Assembly (NCBI GenBank): GCA_005878615.1
Contig: VBLT01000117.1
Coordinates: 1-36,718 of the forward strand
DNA: 36,718 bases
Direction of reading: 5' to 3'
Origin: Methanobacteriota archaeon
GTDB lineage: Archaea; Thermoplasmatota; Thermoplasmata; RBG-16-68-12
This document shows positions 8,549 through 19,190 of this stretch, piece after piece. How positions within the stretch are numbered: the first letter of the stretch is position 1; the number at the start of each line of letters is the position of its first letter. The notes under the pieces are model-generated. The model ran no database searches, was not told the origin of the DNA, and saw nothing but the letters and a program-made list of their open reading frames with translations. The position numbers and the translations under genes are program-made.

Positions 8549-9949
8549 ATGGGCCGTCAGGTCGACGTCCTCGTGATCGGGGCGGGCCCGGGCGGCTATC
8601 CTGCCGCGATCCGGGCGGCGCAGCTCGGGAAACGAGTCCTCCTGGTGGAACGGGACAAGCTCGGAGGCGAGTGTCTGAATTACGGCTGCATCCCGAGCAA
8701 GGCGCTCATCCACACCGCGGGCATCGTGCACGCCTTGGAGCAAGCGGCTGAACGCGGGGTCGAGGCGGGGCCGGTCAAGGTCGACATGGGACGCTTGCAG
8801 CAGTGGAAGACGTCCGTCGTCCAGCGCCTTTCGAACGGGGTCGGCCAACTTTGCAAGGGAAACAAGGTCGAGGTGCTGATGGGCGACGCCTCCTTCACCG
8901 CCCCGGAGAGGGCCGCGGTCCGGACTTCCGCGGGGACGGAAGAGATCGAGTTCAAGGACGCGATCATCGCGACCGGCGGCCGGCCATCGGACCTTCCGAT
9001 GTTCCGGTTCGACGGCAAGCGGGTCCTTAGCACGAAAGAGGCGCTCGAGCTGCCGCGGATCCCACTCAATCTCGCCGTGATCGGCGGCGGCATCTCCGGT
9101 TTGGAGATCGGGACGTTCTACGCCAAGCTCGGTACCCGCGTCGTCGTCGTTGAGATCTTGGACCAATTGCTCCCCGGCACGGACCCCGAGGCCGTGCGGA
9201 TCGTCGCCCGCCGACTTCAGAAGCTGGGCGTGGAAGTCCACACGAAGTCGCAGGCCCGCGGATGGCGCATCGACAAGGACCAGACGGTCATCGACATCCA
9301 GACTCCGGAGGGGCTCATCGCCCGGCGGGCCGACGTCGTGCTCGTCGCGGTCGGCCGCCGGCCGAACACGGACGAACTGCACGCGGACCAAGCGGGGGTC
9401 GAGTTCGGACCGCGCGGGTATGTCAAGGCGGACCGTCAGCTGCGCACCTCGAATCCCCACGTCTACGCCGTCGGCGACGTCGTCGGGCCGCCGTTCCTGG
9501 CGCACAAGGCGACGAAGGAAGGCCTGACCGCGGCGGAGGTGATCGCGGGCCATCCCGCGGAACTCGACTACCGCGCCCTGCCGGCGGCCATCTTCACGGA
9601 TCCCGAGATTGCGACCGTCGGGCTGCAGGAGCCCGAGGCGACCGCCCAAGGTCGGAAGATCCGCTTCGGGAAGGTGCCCTTCGCGGCGATCGGCCGGGCC
9701 CTGACGACCGGGGAAACCGACGGCTTCGTCAAGCTCCTCGCCGATCCGTCGACGAACATCCTCCTGGGCGCGACGATCGTGGGCCCGGACGCGAGCGACC
9801 TGATCAGCGAGCTCTCCCTCGCGATCGAAATGGGCGCCTCGATCGCGGACATCGCCCTCACGATTCATCCGCATCCGACCTTGCCCGAGGCGATCATGGA
9901 GGGCGCCGAAGCGGCCCTCGGCGAGGCGATCCACGTGCTGAATCGCTGA
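8549..9949 (+). CDS. lpdA: Dihydrolipoamide dehydrogenase (E3)
   Basis: FAD motif GAGPGGYPAAIRAAQLGKRVLLVE, redox-active GGECLNYGCIPSKALI, C-terminal HPHPTLPEAIMEG. Confidence 0.97.
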   Translation: MGRQVDVLVIGAGPGGYPAAIRAAQLGKRVLLVERDKLGGECLNYGCIPSKALIHTAGIVHALEQAAERGVEAGPVKVDMGRLQQWKTSVVQRLSNGVGQLCKGNKVEVLMGDASFTAPERAAVRTSAGTEEIEFKDAIIATGGRPSDLPMFRFDGKRVLSTKEALELPRIPLNLAVIGGGISGLEIGTFYAKLGTRVVVVEILDQLLPGTDPEAVRIVARRLQKLGVEVHTKSQARGWRIDKDQTVIDIQTPEGLIARRADVVLVAVGRRPNTDELHADQAGVEFGPRGYVKADRQLRTSNPHVYAVGDVVGPPFLAHKATKEGLTAAEVIAGHPAELDYRALPAAIFTDPEIATVGLQEPEATAQGRKIRFGKVPFAAIGRALTTGETDGFVKLLADPSTNILLGATIVGPDASDLISELSLAIEMGASIADIALTIHPHPTLPEAIMEGAEAALGEAIHVLNR

Positions 9950-10620
9950 GACCATGTTGGCGACGACGGAAGGAGAACGTCCGATCCTCATCGTGCGGGA
10001 CGCGTGGTTGCTCGACCTCGGTCGGCGGCCCTACCGCGAGGTGTGGGAATGGCAGAAGTCGCTCGTCGATCGCCGTGCGGACGACCGGATCCCCGACGGA
10101 CTCATCTTGGTCGAGCACGAGCCGATCGCGACGTTGGGGCGCCGCGGGAAGCGGGAGGACGTCCTCGACCCGAACCTCGAGATCGTCGAGGTGGAGCGAG
10201 GCGGCGAGGCGACGTACCACGGGCCGGGACAGTTGGTCGGCTATCCCATCCTCAAACTCCCGGACCGCCTGGAGGTCAAGCAGCTCGTCACGGACCTCGA
10301 AGAAGTCCTGATCCGGACGTGCCGCGATTTCGGGATCGAGGCGACTCGGGAGGGACCGGAGCGCGGCGTGTGGGTCGGCCGCAAGAAGATCGCATCGATC
10401 GGACTCGCGGTGCGGCGCAGCGTGACCTTCCACGGGTTCGCCCTCAACGTGACGACGGACCTCCGGGAGTTCCTCAAGATCCGACCGTGCGGCCACGACG
10501 GAGGGATCATGACCTCGATGGCCGAATCCCTCGGACGGAAGTTTGACCTGGAGGACGTGAAGGCCTCGGTGATCGCCCATTTCCAGGGCGTGTTCGGCTT
10601 CACCTTGCGACGCGTCGACG

Positions 10621-11684
<1,064 letters not shown>

Positions 11685-11688
<4 letters not shown>

Positions 11689-12509
11689 GGCGCGATCACC
11701 CGATCCCGGATCAAGGCCTCGAGGAGGGCCCGCACGGTTTCTTTCGGCTCGCCGGAGAAAATGTGGCCCGCCCGCGGCGGGAGGCGGATCGTGTCCACCT
11801 TGGCGACGATCGTCGGGGAATTCAGCAACCCGACCTTCTTCGGGTCGATGCCGACGTCCGCGCACGACCAGTGCGCGATGACGCCCCCGCGCTTGACGCG
11901 GATCTTGCCCGTCAAGGTGGGAGAGCGGGGCTTGTTGCATCCGAAGTTCACGGTGCACAGGGAGGGCATCGCCGTCTGCCACCATTCGGTCCCGTCTTCC
12001 GCGGTGCGGCGGGCGCGGACGGTCCCATCGACGATGCGGACCTCGGAGACGTACGTGATCTGGGGAAGGTCGAGGTGGCCCGCAATCCCTGGGCCGACGT
12101 GACCGGTGGAGGCGTCCGTGGTCTCCTCGCCGGTCAAGATGAGATCGTACCCGCCGATCTTCTGGATCGTCTCGCTCAGCGCGTACGCCGTCGGGACCGT
12201 ATCGGAACCGCCGAGGATGCGGTCCGTCAGGAGGACCGCCCGGTCCGCGCCCATCGCCACCGCCCGCTCGAGGCTCTCGTCGAAGGATGTGGGGCCCATG
12301 GATAGGACGACGACCTCGGCCGCGTGCCGGTCCTTCAGTGTGAGGGCGATCTCCAGGGCGTTCGCATCGGGAGGATTGATCTCGCTCGGCACACCGACGC
12401 GCTTGAGGGTCTGCGTGACCGGGTCGACCTGGAGCTCCTGCGCTTTTGGCACTTGCTTGATGCACACGAGGATGCGCAGCGGGCGCGCGTTCGAATCCGC
12501 GGGGCTCAC
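11685..12509 (-). CDS. etfB: Electron transfer flavoprotein beta subunit (EtfB/FixA)
   Basis: RILVCIKQVPKAQELQVDPVTQTLKRVGVPSEINPPDANALEIALTLKDRHAAEVVVLSMGP...DLILTGEETTDASTGHVGPGIAGHL. Start GTG 12509 overlaps the fixC TGA. The track ORF starting at 13610 is overextended. Confidence 0.95.
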
Positions 12510-13798
12510 ATCGATCGGGCCCCCTGCAGGAGATCTAGGAGGAGCTTCCACTTCGGGACCTCCGCCGCGCCCGCCTCTCGCAAGACGATGTCCGCGAGGC
12601 GCTCCTTCCCGCTGCCGTCCACCGTGTATAAGCGCTCCGCGATTTCGAGTAACATCCGCGGGTAGACGTCGAAGAGACGCTCGTTCTTCATGTAGAGGGG
12701 CGCGCGCCGGAATCGTTCCAAATCGGGGAGGACGTTCCTCGACCGGAGGAATTTCTCGTACACCTGGAGGTTCGCCGCCCGCGGGCCGCCGGCCGCGCGA
12801 GCCGCCTCGACGGCCTCTCCCGCGGCGATCCCAGACGCGATTGCGAGGTCGACGCCGCGAAAGGTGTACCCGTTGTTGATCAGGAATCCCGCGGCGTCGC
12901 CGGCGACCAGGACGCCGTCCCCCCAGAGCCGCGGCATCATGCCCGCCCCGAGCTCGGGGACCAGATGCGCACTGTACTCCGTCACCTTGCCACCGCGGAT
13001 CCACCGCTGGACGGCCGGATGCATGCGGAACCGCGTCTGAACCTCCTGGATCTCGACCTTCTCCCGCGCCAGATCCTCTGACGACACGACCAGGCCGAGC
13101 GAAATTGTGGACTGATTCGTGTAGAGGAAGCCTCCTCCTCGAAGGCCGAGCGAGGCCTGCCCGGCGAAGACGAACGCCGCGCCCTCCTTGTCCCCGAGGC
13201 CGAACCGTTCTTGGATCGCCTCGGCGGGGAGCTCGATCGTCTCCTTGACCCCGACGGACACCTCGCGGGGCTCCAGGTCCGCCTTGAGGCCCGCGCTGCG
13301 CGTCAGGACCGACGTCGCTCCTTCCGCAATGACCACGACGTCGGCCGCGACGCGGTCGTTCGGGGCCACGAGGACGCCGCGGATCCGTCCATCCTCCTGC
13401 CAGAGGCCGTCGACACGAATCCCCGTCACGAGGACCGCCCCCGCCTCCTGCGCCTTCTTCGCGAGCCACGAGTCGAACTTCGCCCGCAACGCCGTGAAGC
13501 TCGCGCTCCGACCTTCTCCGAGCTTCGGCGAATCGAACGAAATCGTGAGGGCGGTGTCCTCGGCGAGGAAGGCCATGTTCTCGTGGACGACGTACCGTTC
13601 GACCGGGCAATCCTTCGCCCAGTCCGGGAGCAGGTCGTGGAGGGCCCAGGAGTAGATGCGGCCGCCGAACATCCCCTTCACGCCCGGCGAGCGTCCTCGC
13701 TCCACGAGGAGCGTGGAGAATCCCTTGCGGGCGAGGGTCAGGGCGGCGGCCGAACCCGCGGGGCCGGCTCCCACGACGATGGCGTCAAAACGCTCCAC
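12506..13798 (-). CDS. fixC: FixC-type FAD-dependent oxidoreductase (ETF:quinone oxidoreductase-like)
   Basis: N-terminal FAD motif DAIVVGAGPAGSAAALTLARKGFSTLLVERG, VKGMFGGRIYSWAL, LVAGDAAGFLINNGYTFRGVDLAIASGIAAGEAV. Adjacent to etfAB. Confidence 0.93.
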   Translation of the reverse strand: MERFDAIVVGAGPAGSAAALTLARKGFSTLLVERGRSPGVKGMFGGRIYSWALHDLLPDWAKDCPVERYVVHENMAFLAEDTALTISFDSPKLGEGRSASFTALRAKFDSWLAKKAQEAGAVLVTGIRVDGLWQEDGRIRGVLVAPNDRVAADVVVIAEGATSVLTRSAGLKADLEPREVSVGVKETIELPAEAIQERFGLGDKEGAAFVFAGQASLGLRGGGFLYTNQSTISLGLVVSSEDLAREKVEIQEVQTRFRMHPAVQRWIRGGKVTEYSAHLVPELGAGMMPRLWGDGVLVAGDAAGFLINNGYTFRGVDLAIASGIAAGEAVEAARAAGGPRAANLQVYEKFLRSRNVLPDLERFRRAPLYMKNERLFDVYPRMLLEIAERLYTVDGSGKERLADIVLREAGAAEVPKWKLLLDLLQGARSM

Positions 13799-13852
13799 GG
13801 TCCCGCTTCCCGCGTCGGAAAAGCGGGGCGGGTAAAAGGCTTTCCGCGAAAT

Positions 13853-14449
13853 TCACAGAGGACTCAGGGGCCGCAGCTCGAACTCGCAACGTCCATGGCC
13901 CTGGGCCTCACAGGCCGTCTCCTCGCAGAGGACGTCGCGCTCGAGGAGATTCCGTCCGAGGCCCGCGATCCATCCCGTCAGGAAGTGGCACACGGGTTTC
14001 TTCGAGCTCCCGTAGGCCCGGGCGAGTGGGCTGTTGGAGACCGTCAGGACGAGGCGACCATGCTCCGGGTCGAACAAAGAGATCTCCAACCGGCCCCACC
14101 CGAGGAGCGCCGATGCGTCCATGAGACGGCGAGCGTTCGCCAGCGTCAGGGGCGCCCGCGTCGACAGGATCGAGTCGAATGGGTTCATCCCCTCCTGGGC
14201 ACTCCGTTCTCCGGAGAGATACAGGATGCCCTTCGACGACCCGCCGATCGTCAACTCGAGCTGCCTCTGGATATTCACGATCGCCTCCGGCCGGACGATG
14301 ACCGAGGGCACATTCGAGAGGCGAAGGACGCCCGTCTTCGCATTGGCTTCCAGGGCGGCGGCGAGGAATTCCCTCGCGCGTTGCGGGCTGAGGTCGGAAA
14401 GGTCGGCGGTCAAGTCGATCGTGGTTGTTCTCCGGTCGCGGGCGGGCAT
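13853..14449 (-). CDS. V4R-domain (4-vinyl reductase-like) protein
   Basis: C-terminal V4R signature CHFLTGWIAGLGRNLLERDVLCEETACEAQGHGRCEFELRPL. Confidence 0.78.
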   Translation of the reverse strand: MPARDRRTTTIDLTADLSDLSPQRAREFLAAALEANAKTGVLRLSNVPSVIVRPEAIVNIQRQLELTIGGSSKGILYLSGERSAQEGMNPFDSILSTRAPLTLANARRLMDASALLGWGRLEISLFDPEHGRLVLTVSNSPLARAYGSSKKPVCHFLTGWIAGLGRNLLERDVLCEETACEAQGHGRCEFELRPLSPL

Positions 14450-14567
14450 AGGTCGGAACCGTTCCGTCGACGAATGCGGCGGACCGCGGCGATGCCGCCG
14501 GTATCCTATAGAAGGTTTCCTCCTGGTTGTCTCCCCTGATAACGGCCTCGTCCGGAGGCTCCCAACC

Positions 14568-14575
14568 CTTTATTA
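14568..14575 (+). promoter_or_regulatory. TATA-like box CTTTATTA for fixX
   Basis: About 30-37 nt upstream of ATG 14605. Confidence 0.5.
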
Positions 14576-14604
14576 CCCGACCCTCATCTTTCGACGACGA
14601 CCGG

Positions 14605-14919
14605 ATGCCGGAACCCCCGAAAGCGGATGCGTCAAAGCCCTTGACGGTGGACGATCGCGTCGGCCTCGATCGGTTCGAGTTCGACGAAGAACCGTTCATC
14701 ACCGTCGACACGGACGTGTGCCGCACCTGCGACACGAAACCTTGCCTGTACGTGTGCCCGTCCAAGGTGTATCGCCTCGAGAAAGGGGAACTCGTGTACA
14801 ACACGGAGGGTTGCATCGAACTCGGTGCATGCGCAATCGTCTGCAAGCATCTCGGCAAGAACGCGATCCACTGGAGTTACCCGCGCGGTTCCTACGGCGT
14901 CGAGTTCCGGTTCGGCTGA
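14605..14919 (+). CDS. fixX: FixX-like ferredoxin
   Basis: CRTCDTKPCLYVCPSKVYRLEKGELVYNTEGCIELGACAIVCKHLGKNAIHWSYPRGSYGVEFRFG matches the FixX C-terminus. ATG at 14605, with CTTTATTA at 14568. Track start 14527 is less likely. Confidence 0.88.
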   Translation: MPEPPKADASKPLTVDDRVGLDRFEFDEEPFITVDTDVCRTCDTKPCLYVCPSKVYRLEKGELVYNTEGCIELGACAIVCKHLGKNAIHWSYPRGSYGVEFRFG

Positions 14920-15021
14920 GAGCAACCGCTTCCCGTGGCGACGCCGGGGAGGGTTCGCCTCGTCCACCGGGCTCGCGTTCGGGTTAGCTAGATAAGCAGC
15001 CTCCGCTTTGTCAACGCGCCG

Positions 15022-15915
15022 ATGCTCGCCGAACGGAAGCCGGAGTGGCTCCGGGTACGACCGCCGTCGGGCGAGGCATATGCGCATCTGAAAGGCCTCT
15101 TCCGATCCCTGGACCTCCACACCGTGTGCGAGGAGGCCCACTGCCCGAACGTGTGGGAATGCTGGGGCGGCGGGACCGCGACGATCATGCTGATGGGCGA
15201 CACCTGCACGCGAGGCTGCCGTTTCTGCGCGGTCGCCTCGGGGAACCCGCATGGGGTCCTGGATCTCGACGAACCACGGAAGGTCGCGATCGCGCTGTCG
15301 GAGATGGACCTCACCTACGTCGTCTTGACATCGGTCGATCGGGACGACCTCGCCGACGGCGGCGCGGCGCATTTCGCGAAGACCGTCCGAGAGATCAAGG
15401 CCCGCCGGCCCGACATGCTCGTCGAGGCGCTGATCCCCGATTTCCAAGGAGACCTCGACGCTGTCCGAACGGTCGTCGACGCGGGGGTGGACGTGCTCGA
15501 CCACAACCTCGAGACGGTGGAACGATTGCAAGCGGCCGTAAGGGACCGCCGCGCGAACTATGCGCAGAGCCTTCACGTGCTCCGGGGGGCGAAGGCGATG
15601 CAGGCCGGCCTCTTCACGAAGTCGTCCCTGATGCTCGGCCTCGGCGAGACCCGCGCGGAGGTGCTCCAGGCGATGCGGGATCTTCGCGCGGCCGGCGTGG
15701 ACATCGTGACCCTCGGCCAGTACCTGCGTCCGAGCGGATGGCACCTCCCTGTCCAGGAGTTCGTGCGTCCGGAGGAATTCGACCGTCTCCGGGAGGCGGG
15801 CGAGGCGATGGGCTTCGCCTACGTGGCCGCCGGGCCCCTCGTCCGCTCGTCGTATCGGGCCGGCGAGTTCTTCGCCGAGAAGATGATCCGAGACCGCCCG
15901 GATCGGAAGGGGTGA
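15022..15915 (+). CDS. lipA: Lipoyl synthase LipA (radical SAM)
   Basis: [13 protein letters not shown] plus [10 protein letters not shown] radical-SAM motif, [15 protein letters not shown]. Confidence 0.97.
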   Translation: MLAERKPEWLRVRPPSGEAYAHLKGLFRSLDLHTVCEEAHCPNVWECWGGGTATIMLMGDTCTRGCRFCAVASGNPHGVLDLDEPRKVAIALSEMDLTYVVLTSVDRDDLADGGAAHFAKTVREIKARRPDMLVEALIPDFQGDLDAVRTVVDAGVDVLDHNLETVERLQAAVRDRRANYAQSLHVLRGAKAMQAGLFTKSSLMLGLGETRAEVLQAMRDLRAAGVDIVTLGQYLRPSGWHLPVQEFVRPEEFDRLREAGEAMGFAYVAAGPLVRSSYRAGEFFAEKMIRDRPDRKG

Positions 15916-15976
15916 GAGGACGACCGAGGAAAACCTCCTCCGCATCGTCGACGTCGACGGGACCTACGATTCGAAG

Positions 15977-17032
15977 TTGGAGCCGAAGCTCTCGCCGGAT
16001 CTCCTCCTGACGGGGTATCGAAACCTCGTCCTCGTCCGCACGCTCGATTCGCGGATGCTGTCCCTCCAGCGCCAAGGGCGCATCGGGTTCTACGTGCCGA
16101 GCACCGGGGAAGAGGCGTGCCAGGTGGGGAGCGCGATGGCCCTCGAGAAGCGGGATTGGGTCTTCCCGGCGTACCGCGAACCCGGCGCGGCGATCTGGCG
16201 CGGCTTCCCGATCGAGACGCTCATCGCGCAGGCCTACGGAAACGCCGCGGACCCCCAGCGAGGCCGCCAGATGCCGAACCACTTCGGGGCGAGCGACATC
16301 CATTACGTCACGACCTCGAGCCCCGTCGGCACGCAAATCACGCAGGCCGTCGGCGCCGCGTGGGCCGCGAAGATCCGCCACGAGGACGTCGTCAGCCTGA
16401 CGTTTTTCGGAGACGGGGCCACGAGCGAGGGCGACTTCCATGCCGGGATGAACTTTGCCGGCGTCTTCAAAGCCTCGACGATCTTCTTCTGCAAGAACAA
16501 CCAGTGGGCCATCTCCGTGCCCGTCGCGAAACAGACCGCGGCCAAGACGATCGCGGAGAAAGCGCGCGCGTATGGGATGGACGGCGTCCGGGTCGACGGG
16601 AACGACTTGCTCGCCGTGTATGCGGTCACGAAGGCCGCGGTCGACAAAGCGCGGGGAGGCGGCGGCCCGACCCTCATCGAGGCCCTCACCTACCGGATGG
16701 GCCCGCATTCGTCGAGCGACGATCCGACCCGCTACCGCTCCAAGGACGAGGTCGAGGCCTGGGCCCGGCGGGACCCGATCGACCGGATGCGGAAATACCT
16801 CGAGCTCAAGGGACTCTGGTCGAAGGACCGCGAGGACGCCCTGCGCGCCGAGCTCGATGACCTGATCCAGAACACGATCAAGGAGGTCGAGCGGCAACCG
16901 CCGCCCGCGATCGAGACGCTCTTTTCGGACGTCACCGCGGAGCTGAGCCCGCAGATTCGCGAGCAGATGGAGGCCTACCTCGCTTCGGGGGAGCGCCGCC
17001 GGCCGGAGATGCTCGACAAGTTCCCCCTGTGA
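15977..17032 (+). CDS. 2-oxoacid dehydrogenase E1 component alpha subunit, copy 2 (annotated TTG start; coding appears to begin further upstream)
   Basis: LQRQGRIGFYVPSTGEEA, FFGDGATSEGDFHAGMNFAGVF...NNQWAISVP, YRMGPHSSSDDPTRYR. In-frame upstream peptide TEENLLRIVDVDGTYDSK aligns with copy 1. Confidence 0.94.
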   Translation: MEPKLSPDLLLTGYRNLVLVRTLDSRMLSLQRQGRIGFYVPSTGEEACQVGSAMALEKRDWVFPAYREPGAAIWRGFPIETLIAQAYGNAADPQRGRQMPNHFGASDIHYVTTSSPVGTQITQAVGAAWAAKIRHEDVVSLTFFGDGATSEGDFHAGMNFAGVFKASTIFFCKNNQWAISVPVAKQTAAKTIAEKARAYGMDGVRVDGNDLLAVYAVTKAAVDKARGGGGPTLIEALTYRMGPHSSSDDPTRYRSKDEVEAWARRDPIDRMRKYLELKGLWSKDREDALRAELDDLIQNTIKEVERQPPPAIETLFSDVTAELSPQIREQMEAYLASGERRRPEMLDKFPL

Positions 17033-17035
17033 CCT

Positions 17036-17599
17036 ATGGCGGATCCGTTGCGCGCGGAGCGCGTGACCTTGAGGGACGGTCGGGCCGTCGTCGTTCGGCC
17101 CGCGTCGGTCGACGACGCGGAGGAGACGTTCAAAAACATCAACCTGATCGGCGCGGAACAAGTCTACATCATGATCGACCGGATCGACAACGTCGACGAG
17201 GAACGGCGGTGGCTGTCCTCGTTCGACGGAATCCGGAGTGTGCTGCTCCTCGCGCTGGCCGGTCGCGAGGTGGTGGGATCGGCGGACTGCCATGGAGGGA
17301 CGTATCCGAAAGACCGCCACGTCGGAGGGATCGGCATCGTCGTCCGGGACGGGTGGCGGGAAGTCGGACTCGGTCGCCTCTTGATGGAGCGAATCCTCGA
17401 GTGGATGCGAGCGCAGGGCCTCGAGAAAGCGGAACTCGCGGTCTTTGCGACGAACGACCGGGCCCGCCGGTTGTACGAGTCCCTCGGCTTCGTCGAGGAA
17501 GGCGTCCGCCGCGGACACGTCCGGATTCGCGGAGCCTACGTCGACGAGGTCCTCATGGGCCTCTGGTTGAAACGGTCGGCCCGCTCCGGCGTCCCGTGA
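17036..17599 (+). CDS. GNAT-family N-acetyltransferase
   Basis: GIGIVVRDGWREVGLGRLLMERILEWMRAQGLEKAELAVFATNDRARRLYESLGFVEEGVRRGHVRIRGAYVDEVLMGLWL. Confidence 0.92.
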   Translation: MADPLRAERVTLRDGRAVVVRPASVDDAEETFKNINLIGAEQVYIMIDRIDNVDEERRWLSSFDGIRSVLLLALAGREVVGSADCHGGTYPKDRHVGGIGIVVRDGWREVGLGRLLMERILEWMRAQGLEKAELAVFATNDRARRLYESLGFVEEGVRRGHVRIRGAYVDEVLMGLWLKRSARSGVP

Positions 17600-17604
17600 G
17601 TCAT

Positions 17605-17612
17605 CCTTAAAC
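17605..17612 (+). promoter_or_regulatory. TATA-like box CCTTAAAC for VOC gene
   Basis: 34-41 nt upstream of ATG 17646. Confidence 0.4.
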
Positions 17613-17645
17613 GTCGGACCTGTTTTGCACCTCGGGGAGTTTTCA

Positions 17646-18212
17646 ATGGCTCGACGAGCAAAGCGAACGACGACGCGAAAGAAATCGAAAAGCACATCCA
17701 GGCCGCGGGCGGCGGCGAGCACCGCCAACCCCGCGGGACAGCGGACCGTGACGCCGTACCTGGTGATCGACGGAGCCTCGAAGGCGATCGAGTTCTACAA
17801 ACGGGCGTTCGGTGCAAAGGAGGTCAACCGGTCTCCGATGCCGGACGGCTCAATCATGCACGCCTCGATCCGGATCGGCGATTCGATCATCATGATGTCC
17901 GACGAGTTCCCGGGCGGCGATTCGAAATCCCCGACGTCGGCGGGTTCGACGACCGTGAACCTGCACATCAACTCGAAAGACGTCGACAAACTTTGGAACC
18001 AGGCCCTGAACGCGGGTGCGAAGCCAACCCTCCCGCTGGAGAACCAGTTCTGGGGAGAGCGATACGGCAAACTCCAGGATCCCTTCGGCCACATCTGGTC
18101 CGTCTCCATGCCGGTCCAGATGAGCGAACGGGAGAAGGAGGCGAAACGGCAGGCGGCCTTCGCGATGATGGGAGCTGGCGAGGAACCGGCCTCCGAGAAA
18201 AGCTGGCCCTAG
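17646..18212 (+). CDS. VOC-superfamily (PhnB/glyoxalase-like) protein with lysine/arginine-rich N-terminal tail
   Basis: VTPYLVIDGASKAIEFYKRAFGAKEVNRSPMPDGSIMHASIRIGDSIIMMSDEF...WGERYGKLQDPFGHIWSVSMP. Tail MARRAKRTTTRKKSKSTSRPRAAAS. Confidence 0.9.
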   Translation: MARRAKRTTTRKKSKSTSRPRAAASTANPAGQRTVTPYLVIDGASKAIEFYKRAFGAKEVNRSPMPDGSIMHASIRIGDSIIMMSDEFPGGDSKSPTSAGSTTVNLHINSKDVDKLWNQALNAGAKPTLPLENQFWGERYGKLQDPFGHIWSVSMPVQMSEREKEAKRQAAFAMMGAGEEPASEKSWP

Positions 18213-18228
18213 CCGCATCCGAATCTAT

Positions 18229-18236
18229 CTTTATAG
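18229..18236 (+). promoter_or_regulatory. TATA-like box CTTTATAG for ABC exporter
   Basis: 24-31 nt upstream of GTG 18260. Confidence 0.6.
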
Positions 18237-18259
18237 GCATCGTTCGCCTGCACCGGCGC

Positions 18260-19186
18260 GTGACGGACGAGCCCCTCCAGGCAGAGGACGTGCGCAAGGT
18301 ATATCGCGGCCGCATCGGACCGCACGTCGAGGCCTTGCGAGGGGTCTCCCTTTCCATTCGTCGAGGGGAGCGGCTGTCGCTCCTCGGGCGGAACGGCGCC
18401 GGTAAGACGACCTTCCTCCGCATCGCCTCCACCCTCCTCCTGCCGACGTCGGGTCGGATTCACGTCTTCGGTTTCGACGTGGTCGATGAGCCAGAACGCG
18501 TGCGGCCTCTGATCGCGGTCGTGCCGCAGGAAGGGAAGCCGTTCTTCCATCTCACCCCGCGAGAACAGGTGTACTGTTACCTGAGGGCCCGCGGCATCGC
18601 TCGCGAAATCGCACGGGCACGGACCGAAGAGGCCTTGGAGAAGATGGGGCTCCTCGAGGTCGCGGACCGCCTGAGCGTCACGTTGAGCGGCGGGCAGAAA
18701 CAACGCGCCATGGTCGCAACGGTCATGGCGACGGAGGCCCCGCTCATGTTCCTCGACGAGCCGACGATCGGCCTGGACCCGTTCGCGCGTCGGGCCGTGT
18801 GGGACGTCCTGCGGGAACTCACGAGGAAGGGATCCACGGTCTTGCTCACGACGCATTACCTCGACGAGGCGGAGGCCCTCTCCGAGAGGCTCTACATCGT
18901 CGAGGAAGGACGGATCCTGTTCGAAGGGACCGCGGCGGATGCGAAGCGGCAGATTGGAGGGACCTTGCGCGTGTCGATCGAGAACGGCGGCCCGGTCCGG
19001 GACCTGTTCCGCTCCTTCGGACAGACCGTCGAGGAGGGGACGGCCCTCTCCGTGATCACGGGTCCCGAGCGGATCCACGAGATCATGGACATCGCCCTCC
19101 GAAATCGGTTGTCCGCGACCGTCGGCCCCGTGACCCTCGAAGAGGCTTTCCTCACGATCGTCGGACGATCGATCGACGAGGAGTGA
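18260..19186 (+). CDS. ABC transporter ATP-binding protein
   Basis: Walker A GRNGAGKTTFLR, signature LSGGQKQRAMVA, Walker B LMFLDEPTIGLDP. GTG 18260 start, about 27 nt after the TTTATAG box; track start 17993 is inside the VOC gene. Confidence 0.94.
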   Translation: MTDEPLQAEDVRKVYRGRIGPHVEALRGVSLSIRRGERLSLLGRNGAGKTTFLRIASTLLLPTSGRIHVFGFDVVDEPERVRPLIAVVPQEGKPFFHLTPREQVYCYLRARGIAREIARARTEEALEKMGLLEVADRLSVTLSGGQKQRAMVATVMATEAPLMFLDEPTIGLDPFARRAVWDVLRELTRKGSTVLLTTHYLDEAEALSERLYIVEEGRILFEGTAADAKRQIGGTLRVSIENGGPVRDLFRSFGQTVEEGTALSVITGPERIHEIMDIALRNRLSATVGPVTLEEAFLTIVGRSIDEE

Positions 19187-19190
19187 TCGC

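Noticed and set aside
8546-9991. 481-aa antisense ORF over E3
   Set aside because: Shadow of lpdA.
12509-13610. N-terminal part of the 641-aa ORF joined to EtfB
   Set aside because: Out-of-frame reading of fixC; EtfB starts at GTG 12509.
15614-17728. 704-aa antisense ORF
   Set aside because: Opposite lipA, E1alpha-2 and GNAT, which have unmistakable family motifs. Composition (Arg/Asp/Val/Leu-rich) is typical of a high-GC shadow ORF.
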